From positions 1 to 6,323 of the forward strand of contig NZ_CAPJ01000293.1 in NCBI RefSeq assembly GCF_000331775.1: a stretch of 6,323 bases of DNA. The letters run 5' to 3'. How positions within the stretch are numbered: the stretch's first letter is position 1; each line of letters begins with the position of its first letter. Shown piece after piece: positions 1 through 6,294 of the stretch. The notes beneath the pieces were generated by a model. It did not search any database. It was not told where the DNA came from and saw only the letters and a program-made list of their open reading frames with translations. The stretch is from Xanthomonas translucens pv. translucens DSM 18974 (GTDB lineage Bacteria; Pseudomonadota; Gammaproteobacteria; Xanthomonadales; Xanthomonadaceae). Both the position numbers and the translations under genes were made by a program.

Positions 1-525
1 GGGCAGGTACTGCGCCATGAGTTCAAAGAAGCGCTTGTAGAAATCGCCGTCCTGCACCGTGCTGCTGGCCACGCGCACCAGCGAGTCGTCGCTGCTGCCG
101 ACCGGCAGCGACACCGAGCCGAGCACGCCGACGCCGACGCTGGCCGAGGTCGCGCTCTTCTTCAGCGCATAACGGTCCTGCAGCGCGCTGACGAACACCC
201 AGGACTCGTCCTGGCCATGCGCCACGCACGACACGCGCAGTTCCAGCTGCTCGTGCGAATCCTGGTTGGGCTGGAAGTTTTTGGTGCCCTCGACCGCATC
301 GGCGGTGGCCTTGGCCACCACGTAGCCCTGGCTCAGCAGCGCGCGCCGCGCCGATTCGCAGGCCTGGCCCGGCTGTACCGGATAGCTGCGCGAATAGGTG
401 TTGTCGGAATTGAAGGTTTCCTTCACCAGATTGTCCTGCTTGCGGGCGAAGCAGCCGCTCAGGCCGATCGCGACCAGCACAAGCGCGGGAAAGGCGAGGA
501 CGTTGGAAGAAGCGGACATGGTCAT
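1..525 (-). CDS. DUF2242-type lipoprotein, 3' end missing at window edge
   Basis: Reading down the minus strand from the ATG at 525 gives 175 codons without a stop, ending in frame at the window edge, so the C-terminus is missing. Residues 1-25 form a lipoprotein signal peptide: a short n-region, a hydrophobic core (VLAFPALVLVAIG) and a lipobox LSGC with the lipidated Cys at 25. The +2 residue is Phe, not Asp, which in the enterobacterial Lol rule favours the outer membrane. The mature part has two cysteines (56 and 100) that could pair, an ACESARRALLSQGYVV helix and a small-residue stretch near 125-143. The pattern resembles the uncharacterised DUF2242 family from memory; its function is unknown. 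A second in-frame ATG at 519 (Met3) is an equally possible start, and neither has a purine-rich ribosome binding site. The n-region lacks Lys or Arg, which is unusual. The annotation as a lipoprotein is firmer than the family name. Confidence 0.82.
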   Translation of the reverse strand, partial: MTMSASSNVLAFPALVLVAIGLSGCFARKQDNLVKETFNSDNTYSRSYPVQPGQACESARRALLSQGYVVAKATADAVEGTKNFQPNQDSHEQLELRVSCVAHGQDESWVFVSALQDRYALKKSATSASVGVGVLGSVSLPVGSSDDSLVRVASSTVQDGDFYKRFFELMAQYLP

Positions 526-608
526 GGACCGGAAGGAAGGAACCGGCCAAGCATAGCCGCAAGCGTGTCGAGACGGCCTTGCTGCCGCCGCCAGCGCTCA
601 TCCCGCGG

Positions 609-908
609 TTAGCGAGCACTGCCGGCTGCAGCCACAGGTCCAGCCTCAGCAGGCCGCTGCGGTAGCCGTCGCCGAGCCGCGAGAACTCGCGGAAGATCAC
701 CCTGCACGCACCGCATGGGGTGCCCGGCGCAGATGGCCGCCGACGCCGTCGGCATCGGCGATGCCGCCATGCTGCAAGCTGCACGGCAGCGCGCGGCATC
801 GGCGGCGGCCGGCACCCGCCATTCCAGGTGCGGCATGCCGGCGCGCAGTGCGGCGAACAGCGGCGAGGCGCCGCTCAGCGGCGGCGCGCAATCCACGCTG
901 CCCCCCAT
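609..908 (-). pseudogene. possible decayed small gene downstream of nadV
   Basis: The 391 bases between nadV and the lipoprotein gene contain no recognisable intact gene. The ATG at 908 lies 8 bases after the nadV stop, behind a weak AGGTG-like site, and opens a 99-codon frame (908-609) starting MGGSVDCAPPLSGASPLF. Codons look native (third base almost always G or C) only down to about 790. Coding-like codon use then seems to move to a second frame (peptide SLQHGGIADADGVGG, about 780-735) and, near 698, to a third (peptide VIFREFSRLGDGYRSGLL, about 700-645). Both shifts are in the same direction, as two lost single bases would give. This suggests a gene of about 100 residues, once translated after nadV, now broken. 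I do not recognise the protein. In DNA this GC-rich several frames can look coding by chance, so a non-coding spacer, or the uninterrupted 99-residue frame, remains possible. Confidence 0.3.
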
Positions 909-916
909 GCCGACAC

Positions 917-2341
917 CTACAGACGCGCCGCGTTCGCGCGCTCGCGCACCTGCGCCAGGCTCCAGTCGTGCAGCAGGCGGCCGTTCTCCCACACCGTGAC
1001 CATCGCGTCGTCGTAGCCGGCGGGCCGTGCCAGTGCGTCCAGCGATGCGGCTGTGGCCGGCACCGGCTCGGTGCGGTAGCCGCCGTACTCGCGGTGGCGC
1101 AGCAGGCTCATGCGGCCGCGCTTGCTGAGCTTGCCCTTGTCGGTGATCGGGTCCTTGTAGACATCGATCCAGGCGCCGTCCACGCGCGCGGCCGAGCACT
1201 TCAGCGCGAACTTCTGCGTATCGCGATCCAGCCGCTGCAGCAGCGCCCCGCCCATGCCGAAGGCGACGTTGTCGGTGGCGTAGCCGGCGCTGGTGACGCG
1301 CTCCAGGATCGCGCGGATACTGGTCGGGTTGACCCCGTCGCCCTGGATCACGCGCACGTGGTTGAGCACCTTGTAGCCCTTGCCGTTGACGCTGTGGCCG
1401 AAGGCCTCGTCGAGCAGTTCCAGGCACTGGTGCACCACCGCGACCGGGTCGCCGGAATCGGGGCGGATCACCACGGTGGCGCCGGAGGCGATGACCTCTT
1501 CGCGCAGCGTGGTCCCCCAGTGTTCGCGGATCGCGTGGAAGATGTCGTAGCTGTCGGACACCACCGCGACGATGCCGCCGGGTTTGCCGAACTGCTTGAG
1601 CATGTTGCGGTACGCGTCCACTTCGCGCTCGCGGCCCCAACTGGTGATGGTGCTGTGCTCGGCGGCGGGGATCGAATAGCCGGCCATCGGCTCGTGGTAG
1701 TGCGCGCGCGCCAGTAGCAGTCCGGACACGGTATCGGTGCCGAGAAAGTTGACCAGGTGCGCGGCGCCGCCGATCGCCGCCGACTCCAGGCTGGACACGC
1801 CGCGCGCGCCGAAGTCGTGCAGCTTGAACGGCAACTGCCCTTCCGGGTCGTCGCTGGTGCGTTCGAGGAACTGGCGCAGGGTCTGCTTGGCGTGCCAGCT
1901 GACCGTGGCCACGGTGACCGGATACCAGATGCGCAGCAGCAGCGTTTCCAGGTACGACGGCACCCAGTAGGCCTGCGCGTCGGTGGACTCGATGGTCATC
2001 AGCGCGTTGTGGGTCGGCACCACGCTGCCCTCGGGCACGGCGCGGATGCGGATCGGCAACTGCCCGCCGAGGCGATCGACGATGTCGCGCCAGCCGGCCT
2101 CGTTGAACGGCTCGCCGTGCGCGGCGAACAGGTCGCGCGCCTCGTCGACGTCGGCATGGGTGACGGCGCGGCCAAGCGCCTCCTTGAGGATCGATTGCAG
2201 GCCGAAGAACACGGTGCGGTCGTAGACGCCGCCGCGCGATTCCACGTAGAAGAACGTGGCATCGGTGCCGGCCGGATATTGCAGCCAGTGGCTGGCCTTG
2301 TAGCTGTCGGTATTGAGCAGCAGGTTGTTCAGGCATTGCAT
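917..2341 (-). CDS. nadV: Nicotinamide phosphoribosyltransferase (NadV/NAMPT family)
   Basis: This cytoplasmic enzyme converts nicotinamide and PRPP to nicotinamide mononucleotide (NMN) and pyrophosphate, the first step of deamidation-free NAD salvage. The product has 474 residues, normal for the family, and carries the NAMPT signature set: NTDSYK (10-15) near the N-terminus, HDFGARG (175-181), GTDT (201-204), AAEHST with the catalytic-type His229 (equivalent to human His247), SDSYD (262-266), RPDSGDP (293-299, matching human Arg311 and Asp313), QGDG (333-336) and FGMGGALLQ (361-369). No key residue appears to be missing. The ATG at 2341 is chosen because AAGGAG lies 9 bases upstream and NTDSYK sits at its usual distance from the N-terminus; the open frame extends upstream only as overlap with nadM. 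It is the second gene of the nadM-Nudix/nadV operon, 64 bases after the nadM stop. NadM uses its product directly. Confidence 0.96.
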   Translation of the reverse strand: MQCLNNLLLNTDSYKASHWLQYPAGTDATFFYVESRGGVYDRTVFFGLQSILKEALGRAVTHADVDEARDLFAAHGEPFNEAGWRDIVDRLGGQLPIRIRAVPEGSVVPTHNALMTIESTDAQAYWVPSYLETLLLRIWYPVTVATVSWHAKQTLRQFLERTSDDPEGQLPFKLHDFGARGVSSLESAAIGGAAHLVNFLGTDTVSGLLLARAHYHEPMAGYSIPAAEHSTITSWGREREVDAYRNMLKQFGKPGGIVAVVSDSYDIFHAIREHWGTTLREEVIASGATVVIRPDSGDPVAVVHQCLELLDEAFGHSVNGKGYKVLNHVRVIQGDGVNPTSIRAILERVTSAGYATDNVAFGMGGALLQRLDRDTQKFALKCSAARVDGAWIDVYKDPITDKGKLSKRGRMSLLRHREYGGYRTEPVPATAASLDALARPAGYDDAMVTVWENGRLLHDWSLAQVRERANAARL

Positions 2342-2350
2342 GACGGGAAG

Positions 2351-2356
2351 CTCCTT
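2351..2356 (-). promoter_or_regulatory. Ribosome binding site of nadV
   Basis: Read on the minus strand this is AAGGAG, a near-perfect anti-16S match, followed by 9 bases to the ATG at 2341. It fixes the nadV start against longer in-frame alternatives and shows that nadV has its own ribosome loading site and does not depend on coupling to nadM. Confidence 0.75.
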
Positions 2357-2405
2357 CGCGTCGGGGGAAGGCAAGCGGTCTGTCCGCCGGCCGGGAACGC
2401 CGCGT

Positions 2406-3455
2406 TCAACCGCGGCCCAGGAAGAATTCGAGCAGGTGCAGGTGGTCTTCGAACAGTTTCGGACCCATGCCGAGCACTTCGCTGACCGGAATCCAGCGCG
2501 CCTTGTCGGCATCGTCGCCGCCGCGCACCTCGGGCAGTTCGCCGAAGGTGAATTCGAAGTGGAACGCGTGGGTGATGGTGCGCCCGCGCAGGCTGCGCTC
2601 GGGATGGTCGAACACGTGGCGGTTCTTCAGCGAGCCCTTCAGCACCGGCACCGGGATCTTCAGCCGGGTTTCCTCGCGCAGTTCCCGCAGGCAGGCATCG
2701 AAGATGCTCTCGTGCTGGCCGACGAAGCCGCCCGGCAGCGCCCATAGCCCCTTGCCCGGCGCGGCGCGACGCCGCACCAGCAGCACGTGGCCCGAATGCA
2801 CCACCACCGCATCGGCGGTGACGAAGGTCGGCGGATACGGCGCCTCCTTCCAGGCCGCGCGGTACTGCTCGATGAACTGGTATTCGGCCAGCAGTTCCGC
2901 GTACGACGGCGAGTTCTTGCGGAACGCCTCGAGCATGTCGAACACCGGCGCCGGCACGTTGCCGCGCAGCATCAGCAGCGCGCCGTGGAAGTCGATGCTG
3001 CCGGCCTCGAACAGGTAGCGGCGCAGTTCGGTCGCCGACAGGGTTTCGGTGTGCTGCACGTCGACCAGCGGCCACTGCGGGAACTCGCGCAGGTAATAGC
3101 TGCTGGCGTCCTTGTCCATGCCGACCAGGCCGATGCGCGCCTCGGCGCCGCCGCCATCGGCGCGCACCGCCTCGGCCACCGCCGACTGCACTGCGGCGAT
3201 CCATTGGCTCTCGTTGTACAGGTGGTCGCGCAGCGGGCGCAGGATCAGGCGCTCGCCGGCGCCTTCGAGCGCGGCCTGGATCATGACGCTGCGTTCGGCC
3301 ACCGTCCACGGATTGCGGATGGTGCGCGGGGTCTCGGCCGAGCCGATCAGGAAAATGAGTTTGTGCGCACGCGCCAGGGCGTGGCGGGCAACGGCGGCGT
3401 GGCCGTTGTGGAAGGGCTCGAAGCGCCCGATGAACACCAGATAGTCGTATTCCAT
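2406..3455 (-). CDS. nadM: Bifunctional NMN adenylyltransferase / Nudix hydrolase (NadM-Nudix)
   Basis: A 349-residue cytoplasmic fusion protein. The N-terminal domain (about 1-180) is a nucleotidyltransferase with GRFEPFHNGH (10-19, containing the HxGH ATP-binding motif), NPWTVAER (48-55) and the second signature SATELRR (140-146). It adenylates NMN to NAD+. The C-terminal domain (about 205-349) is a Nudix hydrolase: the box runs from Gly243 through Glu249 to R257-E-L-R-E-E262, so all metal-binding glutamates are present. The usual glycine of the box is Arg264 (EETRL), which I recall also occurs in relatives such as cyanobacterial slr0787. The characterised fusion hydrolyses ADP-ribose, so that is the likely activity here. 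Two in-frame ATGs compete, 3461 and 3455. I chose 3455 because the GAGG motif ends 7 bases before it but only one base before 3461. It is the first gene of the operon with nadV, driven by the promoter at 3512-3539. Confidence 0.95.
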   Translation of the reverse strand: MEYDYLVFIGRFEPFHNGHAAVARHALARAHKLIFLIGSAETPRTIRNPWTVAERSVMIQAALEGAGERLILRPLRDHLYNESQWIAAVQSAVAEAVRADGGGAEARIGLVGMDKDASSYYLREFPQWPLVDVQHTETLSATELRRYLFEAGSIDFHGALLMLRGNVPAPVFDMLEAFRKNSPSYAELLAEYQFIEQYRAAWKEAPYPPTFVTADAVVVHSGHVLLVRRRAAPGKGLWALPGGFVGQHESIFDACLRELREETRLKIPVPVLKGSLKNRHVFDHPERSLRGRTITHAFHFEFTFGELPEVRGGDDADKARWIPVSEVLGMGPKLFEDHLHLLEFFLGRG

Positions 3456-3511
3456 GAGCATCCCTCACGGTGATTGGAGTCGCCGCGGGTCTGTCCCTTG
3501 GCGTGCGGCAA

Positions 3512-3539
3512 ATGCTACGCCGATGGGCGAAAGCGTCAA
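3512..3539 (-). promoter_or_regulatory. Probable sigma-70-type promoter of the nadM-nadV operon
   Basis: On the minus strand there is TTGACG (3539-3534, five of six matches to the -35 consensus), a 16-base spacer and TAGCAT (3517-3512, four of six matches to the -10 consensus). Transcription would begin near 3505, giving a leader of about 50 bases before the nadM ATG at 3455. The position in the divergent intergenic region, correct orientation and good match make it the best promoter candidate in the window. The start site is predicted by eye only. Confidence 0.6.
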
Positions 3540-3572
3540 GTGCCGCGCCGATGCACGGCGGGCGGTTTCCAC

Positions 3573-3599
3573 CGCGTGCGGCGTGCGCCAATGCACGCG
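3573..3599. repeat. Inverted repeat in the nadM/phosphatase intergenic region
   Basis: Two 7-base arms, CGCGTGC (3573-3579) and GCACGCG (3593-3599), are perfect reverse complements separated by 13 bases. A second left half-copy, GCGTGC at 3581-3586, pairs with the same right arm across a 6-base spacer. The repeat lies just upstream of the predicted nadM -35 box and about 100 bases before the phosphatase-fold gene, a plausible place for an operator. No regulator can be assigned, and in DNA this GC-rich such a repeat can arise by chance. Confidence 0.3.
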
Positions 3600-3694
3600 T
3601 CCCGGCGTTGCGTGTCCGATGCAGTCGGCGACTGACTGGCGGTCACATCGGCATGCCAGCATTGGCGCGATCCCTCGCCACCAGAGCTGTCGCC

Positions 3695-4573
3695 ATGTCC
3701 ACATTGCTGTTCTCCCCGCGTTCGCTTGGGTTGCTGCTGTTGCTCGCACTGGGCGCCGTGCTCGCCTCGGCGCAGGCGCGCGCCCCGGCGCACGACGCGC
3801 CGGCCACGCTCAAGGTGATGAGCTTCAACGTGCGTGTGCCGGTCGATAGCGACGGCGACAAGCGCTGGGAGATCCGCCGCAGCGCGATGGCGGCGCTGAT
3901 TCGCGCGCAGCATCCGGATGTGTTCGGCACCCAGGAGCTGGTCAAGCGGCAGGCCGATTACCTGGCCGCGCAACTGCCCGACTACCGCTGGTTCGGGCGC
4001 AGCCGCGACGGCAGCGAGGACGGCGAGCGCATGGGCGTGTTCTACGACAGCCGCCGGCTGAAGCTGCTGAATTCGGGCGATTTCTGGCTGTCGGACACGC
4101 CAGCGATGGTGGGCAGCATCAGCTGGGGCCACCCGCTGCCGCGGATGGTGAACTGGGGCTTGTTCGAACGCATCGCCGACGGGCGCCGCTTCTATCTGTT
4201 CGACACCCATCTGCCGTATCGCGACGAGGACGAAGCCGCGCGCGCCAAAGGCGCCGCGCTGATCCTCTCGCGCCTGCAGGCCTTGCCGGCCGACGTACCG
4301 GTGGTGGTCACCGGCGACTTCAACACCGCGCCGGATTCGGCGACCTACCGCACCCTGGTCCCGGCGCTGGCCGACGCGCGCAAGCAGGCGCCGCATGCGC
4401 AGGGACCGGAAGCGACCTTCCACGATTTCACCGGCCATCCCGACCGGCGCATCGACTGGATCCTGTCGCGCGGACTGCGCGCCACCCATTTCGCCACGCT
4501 CGATGCGCGCCCGCAGGGACATTGGCCGTCGGACCACTTCCCGGTGGAAGCCGAGTTCGCCTGGCCGCAGTGA
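3695..4573 (+). CDS. Secreted endonuclease/exonuclease/phosphatase-fold enzyme
   Basis: A 292-residue protein of the endonuclease/exonuclease/phosphatase superfamily (DNase I-like, PF03372 type). Residues 1-28 form a signal peptide (MSTLLFSPRS, a Leu-rich core, cleavage probably after ASAQA), so the enzyme acts in the periplasm or outside the cell. The active-site series is complete and in order: SFNVR with Asn45, TQE with Glu81, DTHLP with Asp170 and His172, TGDFN with Asp208 and Asn210, DWI with Asp254 and SDHFP with Asp280 and His281. These are the metal-binding and catalytic residues of metal-dependent phosphoesterases. The substrate (nucleic acid, phospholipid, inositol phosphate or sugar phosphate) cannot be read from the sequence. 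The ATG at 3695 is preferred because it gives a compact signal peptide, with a weak AGAG upstream; ATG 3653 would add 14 residues. The gene stands alone: divergent from nadM and convergent with the LysR remnant, 24 bases away. Confidence 0.9.
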   Translation: MSTLLFSPRSLGLLLLLALGAVLASAQARAPAHDAPATLKVMSFNVRVPVDSDGDKRWEIRRSAMAALIRAQHPDVFGTQELVKRQADYLAAQLPDYRWFGRSRDGSEDGERMGVFYDSRRLKLLNSGDFWLSDTPAMVGSISWGHPLPRMVNWGLFERIADGRRFYLFDTHLPYRDEDEAARAKGAALILSRLQALPADVPVVVTGDFNTAPDSATYRTLVPALADARKQAPHAQGPEATFHDFTGHPDRRIDWILSRGLRATHFATLDARPQGHWPSDHFPVEAEFAWPQ

Positions 4574-4597
4574 GGTGCATCGCTTGCGCGCGGGGGG

Positions 4598-5465
4598 TCA
4601 TCCCGCGCCGGCAGCCGCTGCACCGTCGGCATGCGCACACAGCCAGTCCAGCACCTGACGCACTGCCGGCGCCGGTGCGGGTGCGGGTGCGGGCCGCCAC
4701 ACGATCGACAACTGCCGCGCCGCCCACGGCTCCTGCAACGGCACCGCGACCAGTTGTTCGCGCACGCTGACCCGGGCCAGCGCGGCCTGCGGCAGGATCG
4801 CCACGCCGGCGCCGCGCGCCAGCATCCGGCACAGCGGCTCGATGCCGTGCACATGGGCGCGGATGCGCAGCTGGCCGCCAGCGCGCGCGGCCTGCGTGCG
4901 CAGGTGCTGTTGCAGCGCGCTGTCGTCGGCCAGACCGAGGAATTGCGCCTGCCAGAGCTGCGCCAGGCGCAGCTGCGGCGCGCGCGCCAGCGGATGCGTG
5001 GCCGCCGCCACCAGCACCAGCCGGTCCTGCCGGAACGTATGCGCGTGCAGACCGGCCAGGTCGGCATGGTCGGCGATCACCGCCAAGTCGGCGCGCTCCT
5101 CGCGCAGCGCATCGGCCGCCGCGGTGCTGCCCTGCTCGCGCAAGGCCAGGTCGATGCGCGGATGCGCGACCAGGCACTCGGCCAGCAGTTCGGGCAGCCA
5201 TTCGTACAGCGCCGCGGTATTGGCCAGCAGCCGCACCGTGGCCTGATTGCTGCAGGCGTGCTCGCCCAGTTCGGCGCGCATCGCCTCGGCCTGGCGCAGC
5301 AACTGCCGCGCGTGCCGCAACAGCGCCTCCGACCTGCAGCTCCAACCTGCGGATGCGCGCGCTGGCCGCAGCCAGCGACAACGCGGCCCGTTCCGCGCCG
5401 GCGGTGATGCTGCCGGCCTCGGCCACCGCCACGAACAGCCGCAAGCCGATGAAATCCAGGTGCAT
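4598..5465 (-). pseudogene. LysR-family regulator broken by an internal deletion and frameshift
   Basis: The ATG at 5465 starts a typical LysR N-terminus (MHLDFIGLRLFVAVAEAGS), with the helix-turn-helix ending ARIRRLELQV at residue 45 (5331). Continuing in that frame gives Ala/Arg-rich non-homologous sequence. One base later, in another frame starting at 5329, the protein resumes as EALLRHARQLLRQAEAMRAELG, the linker helix, followed by a complete effector-binding domain (VRLLANTAALYEWLPELLAE, DLAVIADHADLAGL, GVAILP) to the TGA at 4598. LysR proteins normally have about 20 residues, the wing of the winged helix plus a T-x-AGE turn, between RRLE and EALL; nearly all are missing. The net loss is inferred at around 50 bases, of 3n+2 form. 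The two halves total 288 residues against about 305 expected. The C-terminal half has no proper start, so the gene is probably inactive. It is divergent from the TauE/SafE transporter, its likely former target. Confidence 0.85.
4674..4693. repeat. GGTGCG hexamer repeat, three copies plus two bases
   Basis: Three perfect head-to-tail GGTGCG units followed by GG. On the minus strand they encode the alternating Pro-Ala run (PAPAPAPAPA) near the C-terminus of the LysR remnant, after the effector-binding domain. Slippage in whole hexamers would change the run by two residues without shifting the frame. Confidence 0.7.
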
Positions 5466-5550
5466 CGCCGTTCCAGCCTTCGACGTTGCCGGAGTCTGCC
5501 TGAAGCGATTACGCATTGTCCGGCGCCGCGGCATGGCCGATGCTGCACGC

Positions 5551-6294
5551 ATGCAATCGCTCATCCCGCATCTGCTGCCGATCGCCGCGGTGTTCTGCCT
5601 GGCCGGCCTGGTCAAGGGCATCGCCGGCACCGGCCTGCCGACGGTGGCGATGGGCCTGCTGGGACTGTGGCTGGCGCCGCCCGAGGCGGCTGCGCTGCTG
5701 GTCCTGCCGTCGCTGCTGACCAATTTGCAGCAAGCCTGGGGCGACGGCGCGGTGGCGTTGCTGCGACGGCTGTGGCCGCTGCTGGCGACGCTGGTGATCG
5801 GCACCTGGCTCAGCGCCGGCATCCTGGTCGGCGCCGATCCGGCGCTGGCGCGCGGCGGACTCGGCGGCTTGCTGGCGCTGTATGCGCTGCTCGGGCTGAG
5901 CCGTTGGCAAGGCCGGTTGCCGCAGCGGCACGAACCGTGGGCGGGTCCGGCCGCCGGATTGGCGACCGGCCTGCTGACCGGCGCCACTGGCGTATTCGTG
6001 GTGCCGGCCCTGCCCTATCTGGTCGCGCTCGGCCTGCCGCGGGAGACGTTGATGCGTGCGCTGGGCTACTGCTTTTTCACCGCCACATTGACGCTGGCCA
6101 TTGCCCTGGCCTGGCATGGCGCGTTTACGCGTGGCGCGGTCGGCCCTTCGTTGCTGGCGCTGCTGCCGACCGCGCTGGGCATGTGGCTTGGCACGCGCCT
6201 GCGCCAGCGCATTCCCGCCGAGGCGTTCCGCCGGGTGTTCTTCCTGACCTTGCTGGCGCTGGGTGTGCATCAGCTGTGGCAGGCGCTGGGCTAG
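5551..6294 (+). CDS. TauE/SafE-family membrane transporter (sulfite exporter-like)
   Basis: A 247-residue inner-membrane protein with about eight hydrophobic segments (roughly residues 5-25, 29-55, 72-95, 101-117, 132-158, 168-189, 195-214, 228-245). It shows the two-fold layout of the TauE/SafE (TSUP, PF01925) family: GLVKGIAGTGLPTVAMG (19-35) in the first half is echoed by GLATGLLTGATGVFVVPAL (136-154) in the second, separated by a charged cytoplasmic-type loop (SRWQGRLPQRHEP, 117-129). Relatives export sulfite, sulfoacetate or other small organic sulfur or carboxylate anions; the substrate here is unknown. The frame is open far upstream, so the start is uncertain: ATG 5551 puts the first segment close to the N-terminus, and ATG 5533 would add six residues. 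Neither has a clear ribosome binding site. It is divergent from the broken LysR gene, 85 bases away, suggesting former control by it. The gene itself looks intact. Confidence 0.88.
   Translation: MQSLIPHLLPIAAVFCLAGLVKGIAGTGLPTVAMGLLGLWLAPPEAAALLVLPSLLTNLQQAWGDGAVALLRRLWPLLATLVIGTWLSAGILVGADPALARGGLGGLLALYALLGLSRWQGRLPQRHEPWAGPAAGLATGLLTGATGVFVVPALPYLVALGLPRETLMRALGYCFFTATLTLAIALAWHGAFTRGAVGPSLLALLPTALGMWLGTRLRQRIPAEAFRRVFFLTLLALGVHQLWQALG

Noticed and set aside
23..799. 258-codon minus-strand frame across the lipoprotein gene
   Set aside because: Over the lipoprotein gene the other frame has a signal peptide, lipobox and protein-like composition. Only the part near 700-645 looks coding, and that is covered by the possible decayed gene.
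761..1717. Long plus-strand open frame antisense to nadV, 318 codons
   Set aside because: nadV on the opposite strand has every family motif. The antisense product is Ala/Arg/His/Val-rich with no recognisable domain, typical of mirror frames in GC-rich genes.
3456..3505. Riboswitch in the predicted nadM leader
   Set aside because: The leader is only about 50 bases, and I see no stable multi-helix fold or known NAD-sensing motif in it.
2329..3591. 420-codon minus-strand frame overlapping nadM
   Set aside because: It is a shifted reading of the nadM gene; the Arg/Ala/Pro-rich product lacks motifs, while the correct frame holds HxGH and a Nudix box.
3470..3694. Upstream in-frame extension of the phosphatase-fold gene to 3470
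   Set aside because: It would place about 75 residues before a clean signal peptide and cover the nadM promoter; absence of stops is expected at this GC content.
4574..4597. Terminator between the convergent phosphatase-fold and LysR genes
   Set aside because: The 24-base gap has no paired stem and no T-run on either strand.
5486..5514. TTGCCG followed 17 bases later by TTACGC as a promoter for the transporter
   Set aside because: The -10 element matches the consensus at only about one position, too weak to call.
5497..5515. TGC-N13-GCA dyad as a LysR-type binding site
   Set aside because: The arms are only three bases and do not fit the usual T-N11-A box; chance occurrence is likely.
4428..5987. 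519-codon minus-strand frame running through the LysR and transporter genes
   Set aside because: Only its stretch from 5465 to 5331 is real (the LysR helix-turn-helix). The rest is antisense to the transporter or out-of-frame LysR and phosphatase sequence.
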